Part shown: positions 6,269 to 6,331 of the stretch, in pieces
How positions within the stretch are numbered: the first letter of the stretch is position 1
Layout: every line of letters starts with the position of its first letter
Assembly: GCA_025935445.1 (NCBI GenBank)
Contig: JAICVG010000068.1
Span: 1 to 6,331, forward strand
DNA from: Nitrososphaera sp.
Lineage (GTDB): Archaea; Thermoproteota; Nitrososphaeria; Nitrososphaerales; Nitrososphaeraceae
Direction: 5' to 3'
Length of the DNA stretch: 6,331 nucleotides
Translations under genes and position numbers: made by a program
Notes under the pieces: generated by a model
Seen by the model: the letters and a program-made list of their open reading frames with translations, nothing else
Databases searched by the model: none
Told to the model about the DNA's origin: nothing

Positions 6269-6331
6269 ATAAAAATCGGCATTGTAGGACGCGGAGACAT
6301 AGGACTATGGCTTGCTGACAGCTTTATTGCA
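6269..6331 (+). CDS. N-terminal fragment of an NAD(P)-binding Rossmann protein (possibly prephenate dehydrogenase-like); start unclear
   Basis: The frame through the right edge encodes IKIGIVGRGDIGLWLADSF, a first beta strand followed by a dinucleotide-binding GxGxxG loop (GRGDIG) and helix. The start resembles TyrA-type prephenate dehydrogenases and F420-dependent NADP reductases, but 21 codons cannot separate these. No ATG, GTG or TTG lies in this frame between the upstream in-frame TGA (6200-6202) and the edge. An ATG at 6264 is out of frame and hits TAA after one codon. Initiation at ATA (6269), or one lost base between 6264 and 6275, would explain this. The boundary given here is therefore provisional. 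Confidence 0.5.
   Translation, partial: MKIGIVGRGDIGLWLADSFIA

Overview
The window looks like a chromosomal segment of an ammonia-oxidising thaumarchaeon (Nitrososphaerota), probably a soil Nitrososphaera-type lineage with moderate GC. The evidence is archaeal: a type II topoisomerase VI operon, TATA boxes about 26 nt upstream of start codons (leaderless transcription), GTG and TTG starts, oligo-T terminators, and a small Cys/His protein of a style I associate with this phylum. The organism assignment is inference from gene content.

Layout. Left part, minus strand: the first codons of a gene that is probably topoisomerase VI subunit A (1-63) directly follow the stop of the subunit B gene (64-2082). 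The two genes abut with no spacer. The 194-bp gap 2083-2276 holds an AT-rich candidate promoter for top6B and a hairpin plus T6 terminator for the next minus-strand gene. That gene (2277-2489) encodes a 70-residue Cys/His protein that starts at GTG. It diverges across 72 bp from a plus-strand single-domain cupin of the mannose-6-phosphate isomerase type II family (2562-2933). A small ORF of unknown function (2934-3164) follows the cupin stop codon directly and in the same frame.

Right part, plus strand: a divergent class-2-like dihydroorotate dehydrogenase homologue (3237-4412), then a 575-residue radical SAM protein with an apparent N-terminal cobalamin-binding-like domain (4500-6227) that begins at TTG. 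The radical SAM protein resembles the B12-radical SAM group that includes archaeal GDGT ring synthases, but I cannot prove that assignment. At the right edge an open frame (6269-6331) encodes a Rossmann GxGxxG start with no canonical initiation codon in frame.

The genes do not form one obvious pathway. Apart from the top6B-top6A pair, they look like separate transcription units, each with its own promoter candidate: DNA topology, sugar-phosphate metabolism, a flavin oxidoreductase and radical chemistry. No tRNA, rRNA, CRISPR array, insertion sequence or other mobile element was seen. The points most worth a second look are the altered active-site region of the DHODH-like protein, the long charged tail on Top6B, the small Cys/His gene with a leaderless GTG promoter, the tandem in-frame ORF behind the cupin, and the missing start codon of the last gene.
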